Below are positions 43,169 through 52,648 of a stretch of DNA of 55,194 bases, piece by piece. Location of the stretch: positions 1-55,194 of the forward strand of contig JAJFHE010000041.1 of NCBI GenBank assembly GCA_021775755.1, given 5' to 3'. Position 1 is the first letter of the stretch. Every line of letters starts with the position of its first letter. The notes beneath the pieces were generated by a model that saw only the letters and a list, made by a program, of their open reading frames with translations, had not been told where the DNA came from and ran no database searches. The DNA is from Hyphomicrobiales bacterium (GTDB taxonomy: Bacteria; Pseudomonadota; Alphaproteobacteria; Rhizobiales; JAJFHB01). Both the position numbers and the translations under genes were made by a program.

Positions 43169-43624
43169 TCAGCCGACGACGTTCAGGAATACGACATACC
43201 GGCCGGAGCCGCGCATCCGAAACATCAGCACATCGAGAATTCCGGGAACCGAGCCTCGAACAATGTCCCGCTTGAGCTGGGATATGTTCAAGTAGCAGTA
43301 CGTAACGTACCGCGCGTGATCCAGAACCCCGCGATTTGACGTCCTGCCGAAGAAGTCATCGCCGCGGTCTGCCGGGCCTGCAAGGCCGAACTTGTGCACA
43401 TTGGCCCGGTCCTGACGTATCACCTGTGCAGCGGTGGAAAGTCGCGCACCGCGGGAGTTGTAGAGATCCTGTTCATCGATACCAGTGGTGTAAGTCACCA
43501 CAAAGTCCGCACCGGGATAGGTGTAACCGGCGTCGTATATGTCGTAGTCCACGCATCCCTGCGCGGCGGCGCCAAGCGTGCCGGCAATCAATACGGCGGC
43601 GGCAAATGCGATTGATCGGAACAT
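43169..43624 (-). CDS. Secreted hypothetical protein of 151 aa
   Basis: Signal peptide MFRSIAFAAAVLIAGTLGAAAQG, cleaved near residue 22, then a mature part of about 129 residues. Two cysteines (CVDYDIYDAG and VTYCYLN) could form a disulfide. Tyrosine-rich strands (YDAGYTYPGADFVVTYTTG) and a C-terminal MFRMRGSGRYVVFLNVVG suggest a small beta domain. No family recognised. ATG 43624 has AAGGAG and CAGGAAAC before it. An earlier in-frame start (43669) would overlap the LysR stop and lengthen the signal peptide abnormally. Confidence 0.5.
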   Translation of the reverse strand: MFRSIAFAAAVLIAGTLGAAAQGCVDYDIYDAGYTYPGADFVVTYTTGIDEQDLYNSRGARLSTAAQVIRQDRANVHKFGLAGPADRGDDFFGRTSNRGVLDHARYVTYCYLNISQLKRDIVRGSVPGILDVLMFRMRGSGRYVVFLNVVG

Positions 43625-43670
43625 GTTTCCTGTTCTCCTTGTCAACGCAATCCCCGTGGCGAATGGCACG

Positions 43671-44591
43671 TCAGGCGACTTTTGCAGCCGTTGCTGACTG
43701 ACACATCGTTAGCAACCATTCCCGGAACCGGCGTACGCCGGTCAAGCCGCTGGATGGGCGGGTGCTGATAAGATAATAGTTGTAGCCGGTGGCAAGTGGC
43801 GTCGGTACCGGCATCACTAGGCTGCCGTCCGCGATCGCATCGTCGATGAAGGGCCGCCGTCCGATGGCGATGCCGAGGCCTTCTTTCGCCGCGCTCAGGG
43901 TAGATGACCGGGCGTCGAGTTCAAGCCAGTGCGCGACATCCTGCTGCGGCAGTTCTTCGCTCGACAGCCACTCCGACCATTCGCCGGGTTCTGAATTGCA
44001 GTAGATGAGCGTGCGCTCCAGAAGCTGGCGTGAGCCCTCGAGCACGCCGGTACGCTCAAGGTAGGCGGGCGAACACACCGGGACGATTTCCTCACGGAAC
44101 AGAAAGTCGCCGGTGACGTCATCCTGATTCATCGCAGAATAGTTGATCGCCAGATCGACACCGGTTCCGGAAAGATCGGTCGGGCGCGTCAGCGTGTTGA
44201 GCCGCACCGTGATGTCGGGGTGGGCCTCATGAAACTGACCGAGCCTCGGGATCAGCCACATCTCCGCAAAGGCGGCAAAAAGACTGACGGTGAGAAACGT
44301 CCGCCCGCGCGGCTTGGCGACCCGTGCTGTCGCCTGCTCGATAAGGTCGAGCGCTTCCTTCAGTTCATGATGATAGCTGTGGCCGTCATTGGTAAGTGTC
44401 AGGCGGTTGTTGTTGCGGATAAACAGCTGAATGCCGAGGTGATCCTCGAGCGCCTTGACCTGATGGCTGACTGCGGATGAAGAGATAAGCAATTCATCGG
44501 CAGCCTGCTGAAAGTTGCAGTGCCTGGCTGCAGCTTCGAAGGCCTTGATAGCGGCAAAAGGCGGTAAACGTCGCCCCATCTTTAGCTCCAT
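43671..44591 (-). CDS. LysR-family regulator, GcvA-like
   Basis: A 306-aa regulator. LPPFAAIKAFEAAARHCNFQ and ADELLISSSAVSHQVKALED form the GcvA-type winged helix; LTLTNDGHSYHHELKEALD is the linker helix; the effector domain from about residue 90 includes WLIPRLGQFHEAHPDITVRL and a GTGVDLAINYS stretch. ATG 44591 used; 44579 and 44609 are in-frame alternatives. It is head-to-head with soxB across about 170 bases, so it is the probable regulator of the sarcosine oxidase operon and perhaps responds to glycine betaine, sarcosine or glycine. The secreted 151-aa gene lies downstream on the same strand. Confidence 0.88.
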   Translation of the reverse strand: MELKMGRRLPPFAAIKAFEAAARHCNFQQAADELLISSSAVSHQVKALEDHLGIQLFIRNNNRLTLTNDGHSYHHELKEALDLIEQATARVAKPRGRTFLTVSLFAAFAEMWLIPRLGQFHEAHPDITVRLNTLTRPTDLSGTGVDLAINYSAMNQDDVTGDFLFREEIVPVCSPAYLERTGVLEGSRQLLERTLIYCNSEPGEWSEWLSSEELPQQDVAHWLELDARSSTLSAAKEGLGIAIGRRPFIDDAIADGSLVMPVPTPLATGYNYYLISTRPSSGLTGVRRFREWLLTMCQSATAAKVA

Positions 44592-44761
44592 CGTGCGCCC
44601 GGGGCGCAAGGTGTTTCCGCACGCATCTCAACAACATCCGCAGTCTTTCCGTGCAGCTCTCCCTGAGTCAAGAATTTTCCATAGCGGCTGAATCGAATTT
44701 CGCCTATCAAACGGACAGTTCGCTCGAACGGGCGGGCCAGAGGCAGGTGGTGCGGGCAGCC

Positions 44762-46015
44762 ATGGACTATTCGGTTTTCAATCTGATCTCTCAAGGGTTC
44801 AGGGGTCACAGGGGATGGCCGCGCGCCTGGCGCGATCCCGAACCCAAGCCGCGCTACGATGCGGTGATCGTCGGCGGCGGCGGACATGGACTGGCGACGG
44901 CCTACTACCTGGCCTCGGAACACGGCATCCGCAATGTCGCGGTGCTTGAACGCGGTCACATCGGCAGCGGTAATGTCGGCCGCAACACGACCATCGTGCG
45001 TTCCGACTACCTGTTGCGCGAGGAACTGCCGTTCTACGAATGGTCGCTGAAACTCTGGGAAGGCCTGTCCCGGGAGCTCAATTTCAACGTCATGTTTTCC
45101 CAACGTGGCGTTTTGAGCCTTTTGCATTCCGACGGTGACGTCGATGATGCGGTCCGGCGTGGCAATGCCATCCAGCTCAACGGTTCCGACGCGGAATTGT
45201 TCAGCCGCGACAAGGTCCTGCGCATGGTGCCGTTGCTTGATCCGGACAATGGGCGGTTCCCGATTTACGGCGGCTTGTTGCAGAAGCGTGCCGGCACGGC
45301 GCGCCACGACGCCGTAGCCTGGGGTTACGCGCGTGCTGCCGACCGGCTGGGCGTCGACATAATACAAAACTGCGAAGTCACCGCGATTCGCCGCAATGAG
45401 CGTGGCGCGGCCATCGGCGTCGAAACAACCCGGGGCGCCATTGCCGCAGACAAGGTCGGTCTCGCCGTTGCCGGGCACTCCAGCCGTCTCGCCTCGATGG
45501 CCGGCCTCAAGCTGCCGGTCGAAAGCCACAAGCTGCAAGCCTTTGTGACTGAAGGCATTAAACCACTGCTCGATACCGCTCTCGTGTTCGGCGTCGGTCA
45601 CTTTTACATTAGCCAGTCCGACAAAGGCGGGCTCGTTTTCGGCGCCTCGCTCGATGGCTACAATTCCTATGCCCAGCGCGGCAATCTTGCCGCTGTGGAG
45701 GATACGGTGGAGGCCGGACTTCACCTGATGCCCGCGCTCAAGCGCCTGCGATTGCTGCGCCATTGGGCCGGCGTGATGGACATGACCATGGACGGCTCCC
45801 CCTTCATCTGCCCAACGCCCGTGGGAGGGCTGTACCTGAATGCGGGGTGGAACTACGGCGGCTTCAAGGCGACACCGGCTTCGGGCTGGTGCTTTGCCCA
45901 CACGATCGCGCGCGACGAGCCGCACCCGCTCGCCCGGCACTACACACTCGACCGTTTCGCAAGGGGTTATGCGGTCGACTCAACGGGCGCCGGCCCACAA
46001 CCGAATATGCACTGA
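44762..46015 (+). CDS. soxB: Sarcosine oxidase beta subunit
   Basis: A 417-aa FAD/FMN oxidoreductase, the DAO-fold subunit of heterotetrameric sarcosine oxidase. The N-terminal MDYSVFNLISQG, VIVGGGGHGLATAYYLA (FAD site, about 36-52), SGNVGRNTTIVRSDYLL, and AGTARHDAVAWGYA are hallmarks; the His in TARHDAV (about 182) is the residue that carries covalent FMN in characterised enzymes. The complex demethylates sarcosine to glycine with oxygen, giving hydrogen peroxide and 5,10-methylene-THF. ATG 44762 chosen by the family N-terminus. First of four genes soxB-D-A-G. Confidence 0.95.
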   Translation: MDYSVFNLISQGFRGHRGWPRAWRDPEPKPRYDAVIVGGGGHGLATAYYLASEHGIRNVAVLERGHIGSGNVGRNTTIVRSDYLLREELPFYEWSLKLWEGLSRELNFNVMFSQRGVLSLLHSDGDVDDAVRRGNAIQLNGSDAELFSRDKVLRMVPLLDPDNGRFPIYGGLLQKRAGTARHDAVAWGYARAADRLGVDIIQNCEVTAIRRNERGAAIGVETTRGAIAADKVGLAVAGHSSRLASMAGLKLPVESHKLQAFVTEGIKPLLDTALVFGVGHFYISQSDKGGLVFGASLDGYNSYAQRGNLAAVEDTVEAGLHLMPALKRLRLLRHWAGVMDMTMDGSPFICPTPVGGLYLNAGWNYGGFKATPASGWCFAHTIARDEPHPLARHYTLDRFARGYAVDSTGAGPQPNMH

Positions 46016-46026
46016 GCGGCAAAACC

Positions 46027-46302
46027 ATGCGCCTGACATGCCCCATATGCGGAACCCGCCCCCTGGAAGAGTTTACATACCGGGGTGACGCATCGGTTAG
46101 GCGCCCGCCGGATTTCAATCCGAAAAACACGGGTGCGTGGGTGGACTACGTGTATATGCGCGACAACCCCAAGGGCCCGCACAAGGAGCACTGGTTCCAT
46201 GGCGGAGGCTGCAGCTCGTGGCTAACGGTTGAGCGCGATACTGTGAGCCACGAGGTGCGGTCGGTGAAGCTTGCACGTTCCGCCCGGAGCGGTGGTCGAT
46301 GA
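46027..46302 (+). CDS. soxD: Sarcosine oxidase delta subunit
   Basis: A 91-aa small zinc subunit. CPIC (residues 5-8) and HWFHGGGC (about 55-62) provide the Cys and His ligands; PPDFNPKNTGAWVDYVYMR is the conserved centre. Size and sequence match SoxD of the heterotetrameric enzyme. It starts 11 bases after the soxB stop, and its stop overlaps the soxA start by four bases (ATGA), so the subunits are translationally coupled. The subunit helps assemble the complex and has no enzyme activity of its own. Confidence 0.94.
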   Translation: MRLTCPICGTRPLEEFTYRGDASVRRPPDFNPKNTGAWVDYVYMRDNPKGPHKEHWFHGGGCSSWLTVERDTVSHEVRSVKLARSARSGGR

Positions 46303-49265
46303 CGCAGCAGGCGAACCGTCTTGAAAGTGGTGGCATTCTGGTCCGCGAGCGTCCTGTGGAGTTCGAGTATGACGGCATCCGCTACGAGGGCTTCGAAGGC
46401 GACACACTGGCTTCGGCGCTGATGGCGAACGGCATCCGCACCGTTGGCCGGAGTTTCAAGTACCACCGCGCTCGCGGCATTTACACGGCAGGCTCGCACG
46501 AACCCAACGCGCTTGTGGAATTGCGGACCGGCGCCCGCCGCGAACCGAACACATTGGCCACAATGGCTGAACTGCATGCTGGCCTGATCGCTGCCAGTCA
46601 GAACTGCTGGCCAACGGTGCGCCACGATCTGATGTCGGTGAACTCGGCGCTGTCGGCGTTTCTGGTGGCGGGCTTCTACTACAAGACATTCAAGTGGCCA
46701 CGACGGTTCTGGACCAACATCTACGAGCCGGTTATCCGCCGTGCCGCGGGGCTTGGCCACGCGTCCGGAAAGGCCGATCCCGACCGTTATGAAAAGTCCT
46801 ATGCCCACTGCGATGTACTTGTTGTCGGGGCGGGCCCCGCCGGTATCGCCGCAGCTGATAGTGCTGCCCGTGCCGGCGCGCGCGTTATCCTGTGCGACGA
46901 ACATGCAAGAATTGGCGGCGCGCTGCTTAACGACCGCACCGAGATCAACGGCCAGGCAGGCGTGGAATGGGCGCTCGATGCGCCGAGCCGCCTTTCACGT
47001 CTGGGCGTAAAGGTGATGCCGCGCACCACGGTTGCCGGTTGGTATGACGACAACACTTTCGCCGCGGCGGAACGCGTGAGCGACCATCTCGCCGAGCCGC
47101 CGAAACATCTGCCGCGCCAGAAGCTCTGGCGCATTGCCGCGCGCCATGTTGTCGTGGCCAGTGGCGCAATTGAGCGCCCGCTGCTCTTTTCCGGAAACGA
47201 CAGGCCGGGGGTTATGCTCGCGTCCTCGGCACGTGCCTACGTCAACCACTATGCTGTACGCCCAGGGTCGCGCGCGGTTGTGTGCGGCAACAACGACGAT
47301 CTCTATACCACTGCCGCGGACCTCCGACGGGCCGGCATTGCGATTGCCGCCATTGTCGACAGCCGGTCGGCCCAGGAACCATCCGACGTTGCACTCGCCG
47401 GGTCGCTGGTGTCGCAGGCTGTCGGCGGACGGTCCGTGCGAAAGGTCGCCGTCACGGATCTCGAAGGCGGTGCGCGTCGCACCATCAAGTGCGATCTGGT
47501 ATGTGTCGCGGGCGGATGGATGCCCAATGTGAGCTTGCTGTCGCAACGCGGCGTGAAGCCTGCCTGGAACGAGGGCCTTCAGTCCCTGGTGCCGCCCGAG
47601 ACTGAGGCAGAGACTTACACCTGCGCCGGTGCCTGCGCGGGTCGGTTCGGAACGCAGGAGTGTCTGGCCGAGGGTGCGCGGGCCGGTCGCCGGGCCGCGG
47701 CGGCGGCGGGTATCGATGTGCCGCCCGGCGAGGCCGCTCCGTTCGCCGCATCGGGTCCGTTCCAGGGCAAGCCCGGCGGGCAAAGCCGTGTGCGCGGCGA
47801 AGCTGGAAAAACGTTCGTCGACCTGCAGAACGATGTCACCGCCCGCGATATCGAGCTCGCCGCGCGCGAGGGATACGGGGCGGTTGAGCACCTCAAACGC
47901 TACACCACGATGGGTATGGCGACGGATCAGGGCCGGCTGTCGAACGTGAACGGTTTGGCTGTCCTGGCAGATGTGCGAGGCGTGCCGGTGTCTGAAGTCG
48001 GCACGACGACCTATCGTCCGCCCTATACGCCGGTCACGCTTGGCACTCTTGCCGGTCATTTTCAGGGCCGCACCTGGCGCCCCCGGCGTCTGAGCGGGTT
48101 TCATGACTGGGCGGCTGAACGCGGCGCCGAGTTTGTGGAGAACGGCCTGTGGATGCGTTGGAACTGTTTCGCACAGCCCGGTGAGAGTTTGGCGCAGGCG
48201 GCAGCGCGGGAGGTCAAAGCGGTGCGCAGTGGCGCTGGCATGTGCGATGTGTCGACGCTCGGCAAGATCGAAATCCAGGGGCCGGACGCCGTGGAATTGA
48301 TCGATCATGTGTATGCCGGCAATCTCAGGAAGCTTACCGTCGGCCGTTCGCGTTTTGCCTTGATGCTGCGTGAAGACGGTATGGTGTTCGACGATGGAAC
48401 GGTAACGCGTCTGGCGCGCGACCATTTCCTCGTTACAACGACGACGGGCAATGCGGGCCGCGCGATGGAGCACCTGGAATATTGCCATCAGGTGCTATGG
48501 CCAAAACTCGACCTGCACATGGTTTCCGTCACCGATGCCTGGAGCGGACTTTCGATTGCGGGCCCGCGCTCGCGCGACGTGCTTGAGACGGTTGTAGACC
48601 GCCTTGATCTTTCCAATGAAGCATTTCCGTTTTTGTCCGCAGCGGACACTTCCGTGTGCGCCGGCGTGCCGGCCCGATTGATGCGGATCAGTTACAGTGG
48701 TGAGCTCGCCTACGAAATTTATGTGCCTTACCAGTTTGCCGAAGACTTCATCAGAACGCTCGAAGAGCGCGGCAAGGAATTCGGGCTGTGCCCCTATGGT
48801 CTTGAAGCGCTCGGCATTATGCGCATCGAAAAGGGTCATGTCGCAGGTTCTGAACTGAACGGCCGCACGACACCTGCAGATGTTGGACTTGAATGGGCGG
48901 CGTCCGGCACTAAATCCGCCGGCTACATTGGCCGTGCCCTTTCCGCGCGCGAAGGGCTGGTGGATCCCGAGCGCGAAGTTCTTGTCGGATTGAAAGCCGT
49001 TAAACCCACTCAGGAGATCGCGGCGGGGTCGCACCTGCTTAACAAGCGCGGAAGCCGCACGCTCGCCGACACTCAAGGTTACGTCTCCGCAGCCTGCTTC
49101 AGTCCGACGCTCGAACAAAACATCGCCCTTGCATTCCTGAAGCGCGGGCGCGAGCGCCATGGCGAGGTTCTGCGCGCCGCGAACCCTCTGCAAAAACGTG
49201 AAATACTCGTTGAGGTCACCAGTCCCGTTTTCTACGACCCGGAGAGCGACCGTGTGCGCCGATAA
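46299..49265 (+). CDS. soxA: Sarcosine oxidase alpha subunit
   Basis: A 988-aa multidomain subunit. The N-terminal ferredoxin-like 2Fe-2S-type region lacks cluster cysteines (GFEGDTLASALMANGIRTVG), as in known SoxA. A Rossmann NAD-binding part follows (VGAGPAGIAAADSAA, about 176-190). After an inserted helical domain, the C-terminal part (about 600-985) is GcvT-like, with GAGMCDVSTLGKIEIQGPDA and GLEALGIMRIEKGHVAGSEL, the folate-binding half. It passes the formaldehyde equivalent to tetrahydrofolate. Length agrees with characterised SoxA. Its last codons overlap the GTG of soxG by 14 bases. Confidence 0.95.
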   Translation: MTQQANRLESGGILVRERPVEFEYDGIRYEGFEGDTLASALMANGIRTVGRSFKYHRARGIYTAGSHEPNALVELRTGARREPNTLATMAELHAGLIAASQNCWPTVRHDLMSVNSALSAFLVAGFYYKTFKWPRRFWTNIYEPVIRRAAGLGHASGKADPDRYEKSYAHCDVLVVGAGPAGIAAADSAARAGARVILCDEHARIGGALLNDRTEINGQAGVEWALDAPSRLSRLGVKVMPRTTVAGWYDDNTFAAAERVSDHLAEPPKHLPRQKLWRIAARHVVVASGAIERPLLFSGNDRPGVMLASSARAYVNHYAVRPGSRAVVCGNNDDLYTTAADLRRAGIAIAAIVDSRSAQEPSDVALAGSLVSQAVGGRSVRKVAVTDLEGGARRTIKCDLVCVAGGWMPNVSLLSQRGVKPAWNEGLQSLVPPETEAETYTCAGACAGRFGTQECLAEGARAGRRAAAAAGIDVPPGEAAPFAASGPFQGKPGGQSRVRGEAGKTFVDLQNDVTARDIELAAREGYGAVEHLKRYTTMGMATDQGRLSNVNGLAVLADVRGVPVSEVGTTTYRPPYTPVTLGTLAGHFQGRTWRPRRLSGFHDWAAERGAEFVENGLWMRWNCFAQPGESLAQAAAREVKAVRSGAGMCDVSTLGKIEIQGPDAVELIDHVYAGNLRKLTVGRSRFALMLREDGMVFDDGTVTRLARDHFLVTTTTGNAGRAMEHLEYCHQVLWPKLDLHMVSVTDAWSGLSIAGPRSRDVLETVVDRLDLSNEAFPFLSAADTSVCAGVPARLMRISYSGELAYEIYVPYQFAEDFIRTLEERGKEFGLCPYGLEALGIMRIEKGHVAGSELNGRTTPADVGLEWAASGTKSAGYIGRALSAREGLVDPEREVLVGLKAVKPTQEIAAGSHLLNKRGSRTLADTQGYVSAACFSPTLEQNIALAFLKRGRERHGEVLRAANPLQKREILVEVTSPVFYDPESDRVRR

Positions 49266-49890
49266 AGTCGAACTGGCCCGCCAGCCATCGCCAAATGTCG
49301 AGTTTGTACCCGGCCAACACGGCGATCCCGACGCGGCGCTTCCCGGCGTCCTCATCGAGATTGTCGATGGGCTGGATATCGTCCGTGTGTGCCCGTTCGC
49401 CGGCAAGCGCCGTGCCGCAGGCGCCGCCGTGCGCAAGGCCTGCGGTGTTGGCTTGCCGCCGGCCGGGAAATCGGTGTCGAAATCCGCAAGCGTTATCGCC
49501 TGGGTGGCACCAGAAGCCTGGTGCATCCTCACGCCGGGGCCCGGTACCGGCGCTCTCTACCGCGACCTTCGCAAAGCCCTGCGGGCAACCGCTGCGGTGA
49601 CCGATCAAAGCCATGCATTTTGCGTCATCCGTGTATCGGGCCTTCAGGCGCCCAGCCTTTTGATGAAGGAGTGTGCCGTGGACCTGGATGAGACCGTATT
49701 CGCCGTTGGAACCTGCTCGGCAACGCGGATGGCTCACGTCAATGTCCACCTGCGGCGTGGTGACAACGGCATTTTTGAATTGCTTGCTCCTGTGAGCTAT
49801 GCGGCAAGCTTTGTCGAATGGCTGAGCGAAGCGTCGCTGGAGTTCGGCTATCAGGCCGGCAGGCGTCGCGAACCGTACCCGGATGAGTAG
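49252..49890 (+). CDS. soxG: Sarcosine oxidase gamma subunit
   Basis: A 212-aa subunit of heterotetrameric sarcosine oxidase, structurally like the C-terminal half of GcvT without the folate site. PDAALPGVLIEIVDGLDIVR, VAPEAWCILTPGPGTGALY, QSHAFCVIRVSGLQAPSLLM and VCSATRMAHVNVHLRRG-like segments fit the family. The start is a GTG inside the end of soxA, with GGAG upstream, so coupling is strong. It is the last gene of soxBDAG; about 210 bases follow before the GntR gene. It stabilises the complex. Confidence 0.9.
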   Translation: MCADKVELARQPSPNVEFVPGQHGDPDAALPGVLIEIVDGLDIVRVCPFAGKRRAAGAAVRKACGVGLPPAGKSVSKSASVIAWVAPEAWCILTPGPGTGALYRDLRKALRATAAVTDQSHAFCVIRVSGLQAPSLLMKECAVDLDETVFAVGTCSATRMAHVNVHLRRGDNGIFELLAPVSYAASFVEWLSEASLEFGYQAGRRREPYPDE

Positions 49891-50021
49891 CGAACCCTCC
49901 CGCCTTGGCCCGTCTCGCGATGGATTATGGCGACAAATAGTGCCTGTGCCGGGTCTATTTACACGGGATTCCTTGGGAAAATTTCGGTGGCATGTTGCGG
50001 TTGGCAACGACCTTGGTCTAA

Positions 50022-50036
50022 TGTATACCAGATACA
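50022..50036. promoter_or_regulatory. TGTAT-N5-ATACA dyad upstream of the GntR gene
   Basis: TGTATACCAGATACA has perfect five-base arms around a five-base centre and lies 69 bases before the GntR start. FadR-type GntR proteins often bind short dyads with GTATAC or TNGTNNNACNA character, so autoregulation by the adjacent gene is plausible. No second copy was seen before oxc, which follows GntR by only 48 bases. Confidence 0.5.
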
Positions 50037-50104
50037 CAGACCCGGCCGTATGCAGCCGTGCAGCCATTTCTGCAGGCACCGTAACGTTCGGATAGAGACA
50101 GACC

Positions 50105-50812
50105 ATGGCAGACAAACTCGTAGTCAAACCCGTAACCGGCACATTCAGCCTCAAGGAGCACATTTACGAGGTGCTGAAAGAGGCAATCACATCGATGGAT
50201 ATATATTCCGGCGACGCAGATCTGCGGCTTGATGAGCGTGAGTTGTCCGAGCAGTTTGGAATTTCGCGCACACCGATCCGCGAGGCGCTTGCCCGGCTGG
50301 AACAGGAAAAGCTGGTGCGCATCGTGCCGCGCAAGGGGGTCTTCATTGCGCGCCGCTCGATCGGCGAAATCCTTGAAATGGTGACCGTGTGGGCCGCCCT
50401 TGAAAGCATGGCGGCTCGCCTTGCGACGGTGCACGCCAAAGACGACGAAGTCGGATCGCTTCGCCGTATGTTCGCGACTTTCCAGAGCGAGGAACTAAGC
50501 GCCCATATTGACGAGTACTCCGATACCAACATCAACTTTCATCTGCGCATCCTTGAGCTGTCGAAATGCAAGCTTCTCAAGGATACGGCGGAAGATCTCT
50601 TCCTGCACATGCGGGCGGTACGCGCACGCACGATGATGGAAGCCGACCGCATCTCCAAATCGATCGTCGACCACATGCACATTATCGAAGCGCTCGAGGC
50701 CCGCGATGCGGATCTGGCAGAGCGTCTCGTACGTGAACACACGCTGAACCTCCATAAACACATTGCAAAAACCTGGGACGAACTCGGCGAGCCGCATCAA
50801 CGGACCGCCTGA
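50105..50812 (+). CDS. GntR-family regulator, FadR/FCD subfamily
   Basis: A 235-aa regulator. The winged helix (about 15-82) carries LRLDERELSEQFGISRTPIR and EALARLEQEKLVRIVPRKGV. The all-helical FCD ligand domain (about 95-220) has the metal-type pattern with NFHLRILELSKC and HMHIIEALEARDADLAERLV then REHTLNLHKHI. The ATG start has a GAGACAGACC leader, and a dyad lies upstream. It immediately precedes oxc-frc, so it is the probable oxalate- or oxalyl-CoA-responsive regulator of that operon. Confidence 0.92.
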   Translation: MADKLVVKPVTGTFSLKEHIYEVLKEAITSMDIYSGDADLRLDERELSEQFGISRTPIREALARLEQEKLVRIVPRKGVFIARRSIGEILEMVTVWAALESMAARLATVHAKDDEVGSLRRMFATFQSEELSAHIDEYSDTNINFHLRILELSKCKLLKDTAEDLFLHMRAVRARTMMEADRISKSIVDHMHIIEALEARDADLAERLVREHTLNLHKHIAKTWDELGEPHQRTA

Positions 50813-50860
50813 AAAATACGCTTCGGCGAATACTGACAACGCAACATCTGGAGTAAACAT

Positions 50861-52606
50861 ATGTCAGCGACAGTGCAGAGCATTGATACCGGTCCGGAAG
50901 AAGCCGTCGCGCCGGATGCGCTGACGGATGGCTTTCATCTCATCATCGACGCACTCAAGCTCAATGACATCAATACGATTTACAACGTTCCGGGCATCCC
51001 GATCACGGATCTGGGCCGCTACATGCAAGGCGCAGGCATGCGCGTCCTGTCGTTCCGCCATGAGCAGCACGCAGGCTATGCGGCCGCAATCGCCGGCTTC
51101 CTGACGAAAAAGCCTGGCGTCTGTATGACGGTTTCGGCCCCGGGATTTCTCAACGGTCTGACGGCGTTGGCTCATGCCACCACCAATTGCTACCCGATGA
51201 TCCTGATTTCCGGTTCCTCGGAGCGCGAGGTCGTGGATCTGATGCAGGGCGACTACGAGGAGATGGACCAGCTCGCTGTCGCCAAGCCTCTATGTAAGGC
51301 GGCCTACCGGGTGTTGCACGCCGAGGACATCGGCATTGCCGTTGCCCGGGCAATCCGTTCCGCGGTGTCGGGCCGCCCGGGGGGTGTTTATCTCGACCTG
51401 CCCGCGCAGCTTCTGAGTCAGACCATGGAGGCCGAGGCCGGGGCAAACTCACTCGTGAAGGTCATCGACCCGGCCCCACGCCAGTTGCCTGCGCCGGACG
51501 CGGTTGAGCGGGCGCTCGCCGTACTGAAGAATGCCAAACGACCGGTCATCATTCTTGGCAAGGGAGCCGCCTACGCACAGGCCGACGACGATATCCGCGC
51601 TCTGGTTGAGAAAAGCGGCATACCCTACCTGCCCATGAGCATGGCGAAGGGCCTGTTGCCGGACACGCATCCGCTGTCGGCGGCTCCCGCACGCTCTTTG
51701 GCGCTGAAAGAATCCGATGTCGTGATGCTGATCGGGGCCCGCCTCAACTGGCTCTTGTCGCATGGCAAGGGCAAAACCTGGGGCGACGCAGCCAAGCAGT
51801 TCGTGCAAATCGACATAGAGCCCCGCGAGATGGACTCAAATATCAAGATCGCAGCGCCGGTGGTTGGAGATATCGGATCGTGCGTTTCGGCATTGCTTGC
51901 GGGCATGGGGGATGACTGGCCGGTGCCGCCATCCGACTGGACCGACAAGATAGACACGAAAAAGCAAAGCAACATGGAACGCATGGCGCCGAGGCTGCAA
52001 AACAACAACGTGCCGATGGATTTCCATGGCGCGCTCGGTGTTCTGCGAACGATCATGGCGGAGAGACCGGACACGGTCCTGGTCAACGAGGGCGCCAACA
52101 CCCTCGATTTCACGCGCAGCGTCATAAACATGTACAAACCCAGAAAGCGGCTGGACGTCGGCACCTGGGGGGTCATGGGGATCGGCATGGGGCAGGCGAT
52201 CGCGGCAGCCGTCGAGACCGGACATCCCGTGCTGGCGGTCGAAGGTGACAGCGCTTTTGGTTTCTCCGGCATGGAGGTGGAAACCATATGCCGCTACGAC
52301 CTGCCGATCTGTGTCGTTGTCTTCAACAATGGCGGCATTTACCGCGGTAGCGATGTCAATCCTTCCGGCGGCTCCGATGCGGCGACCACCGTGTTCGTCA
52401 AGGACGCCCGGTACGACAAAATGATCGAAGCTTTTGGCGGCGCCGGCTACTACGTGACGTCTCCCGATGAGTTGAAACAGGCCGTAAACGAGGCGATCGA
52501 CTCCGGCAAACCAAGCCTTATCAACGCAGTCATCGATGAAACCGCCGGAACGGAGAGCGGTCGCATCGGCAATCTCAATCCACAGAGCGTGGTTTCGAAG
52601 AAATAG
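50861..52606 (+). CDS. oxc: Oxalyl-CoA decarboxylase
   Basis: A 581-aa thiamine-diphosphate enzyme that decarboxylates oxalyl-CoA to formyl-CoA and CO2. The N-terminal PYR domain has [15 protein letters not shown] and the catalytic glutamate in [10 protein letters not shown] (Glu68). The central domain has [14 protein letters not shown]. The C-terminal PP domain has [19 protein letters not shown] and, 20-odd residues on, NNGGIYRG for Mg-ThDP. The overall match to the oxalyl-CoA decarboxylase family (Oxalobacter Oxc is 568 aa) is strong: residues such as [16 protein letters not shown] are diagnostic. It follows the GntR gene by 48 bases and precedes frc by 42. Confidence 0.95.
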   Translation: MSATVQSIDTGPEEAVAPDALTDGFHLIIDALKLNDINTIYNVPGIPITDLGRYMQGAGMRVLSFRHEQHAGYAAAIAGFLTKKPGVCMTVSAPGFLNGLTALAHATTNCYPMILISGSSEREVVDLMQGDYEEMDQLAVAKPLCKAAYRVLHAEDIGIAVARAIRSAVSGRPGGVYLDLPAQLLSQTMEAEAGANSLVKVIDPAPRQLPAPDAVERALAVLKNAKRPVIILGKGAAYAQADDDIRALVEKSGIPYLPMSMAKGLLPDTHPLSAAPARSLALKESDVVMLIGARLNWLLSHGKGKTWGDAAKQFVQIDIEPREMDSNIKIAAPVVGDIGSCVSALLAGMGDDWPVPPSDWTDKIDTKKQSNMERMAPRLQNNNVPMDFHGALGVLRTIMAERPDTVLVNEGANTLDFTRSVINMYKPRKRLDVGTWGVMGIGMGQAIAAAVETGHPVLAVEGDSAFGFSGMEVETICRYDLPICVVVFNNGGIYRGSDVNPSGGSDAATTVFVKDARYDKMIEAFGGAGYYVTSPDELKQAVNEAIDSGKPSLINAVIDETAGTESGRIGNLNPQSVVSKK

Positions 52607-52648
52607 TCCCTCTTCGTCGAACCAACTCCAAATGAGCAGGAGCACGCA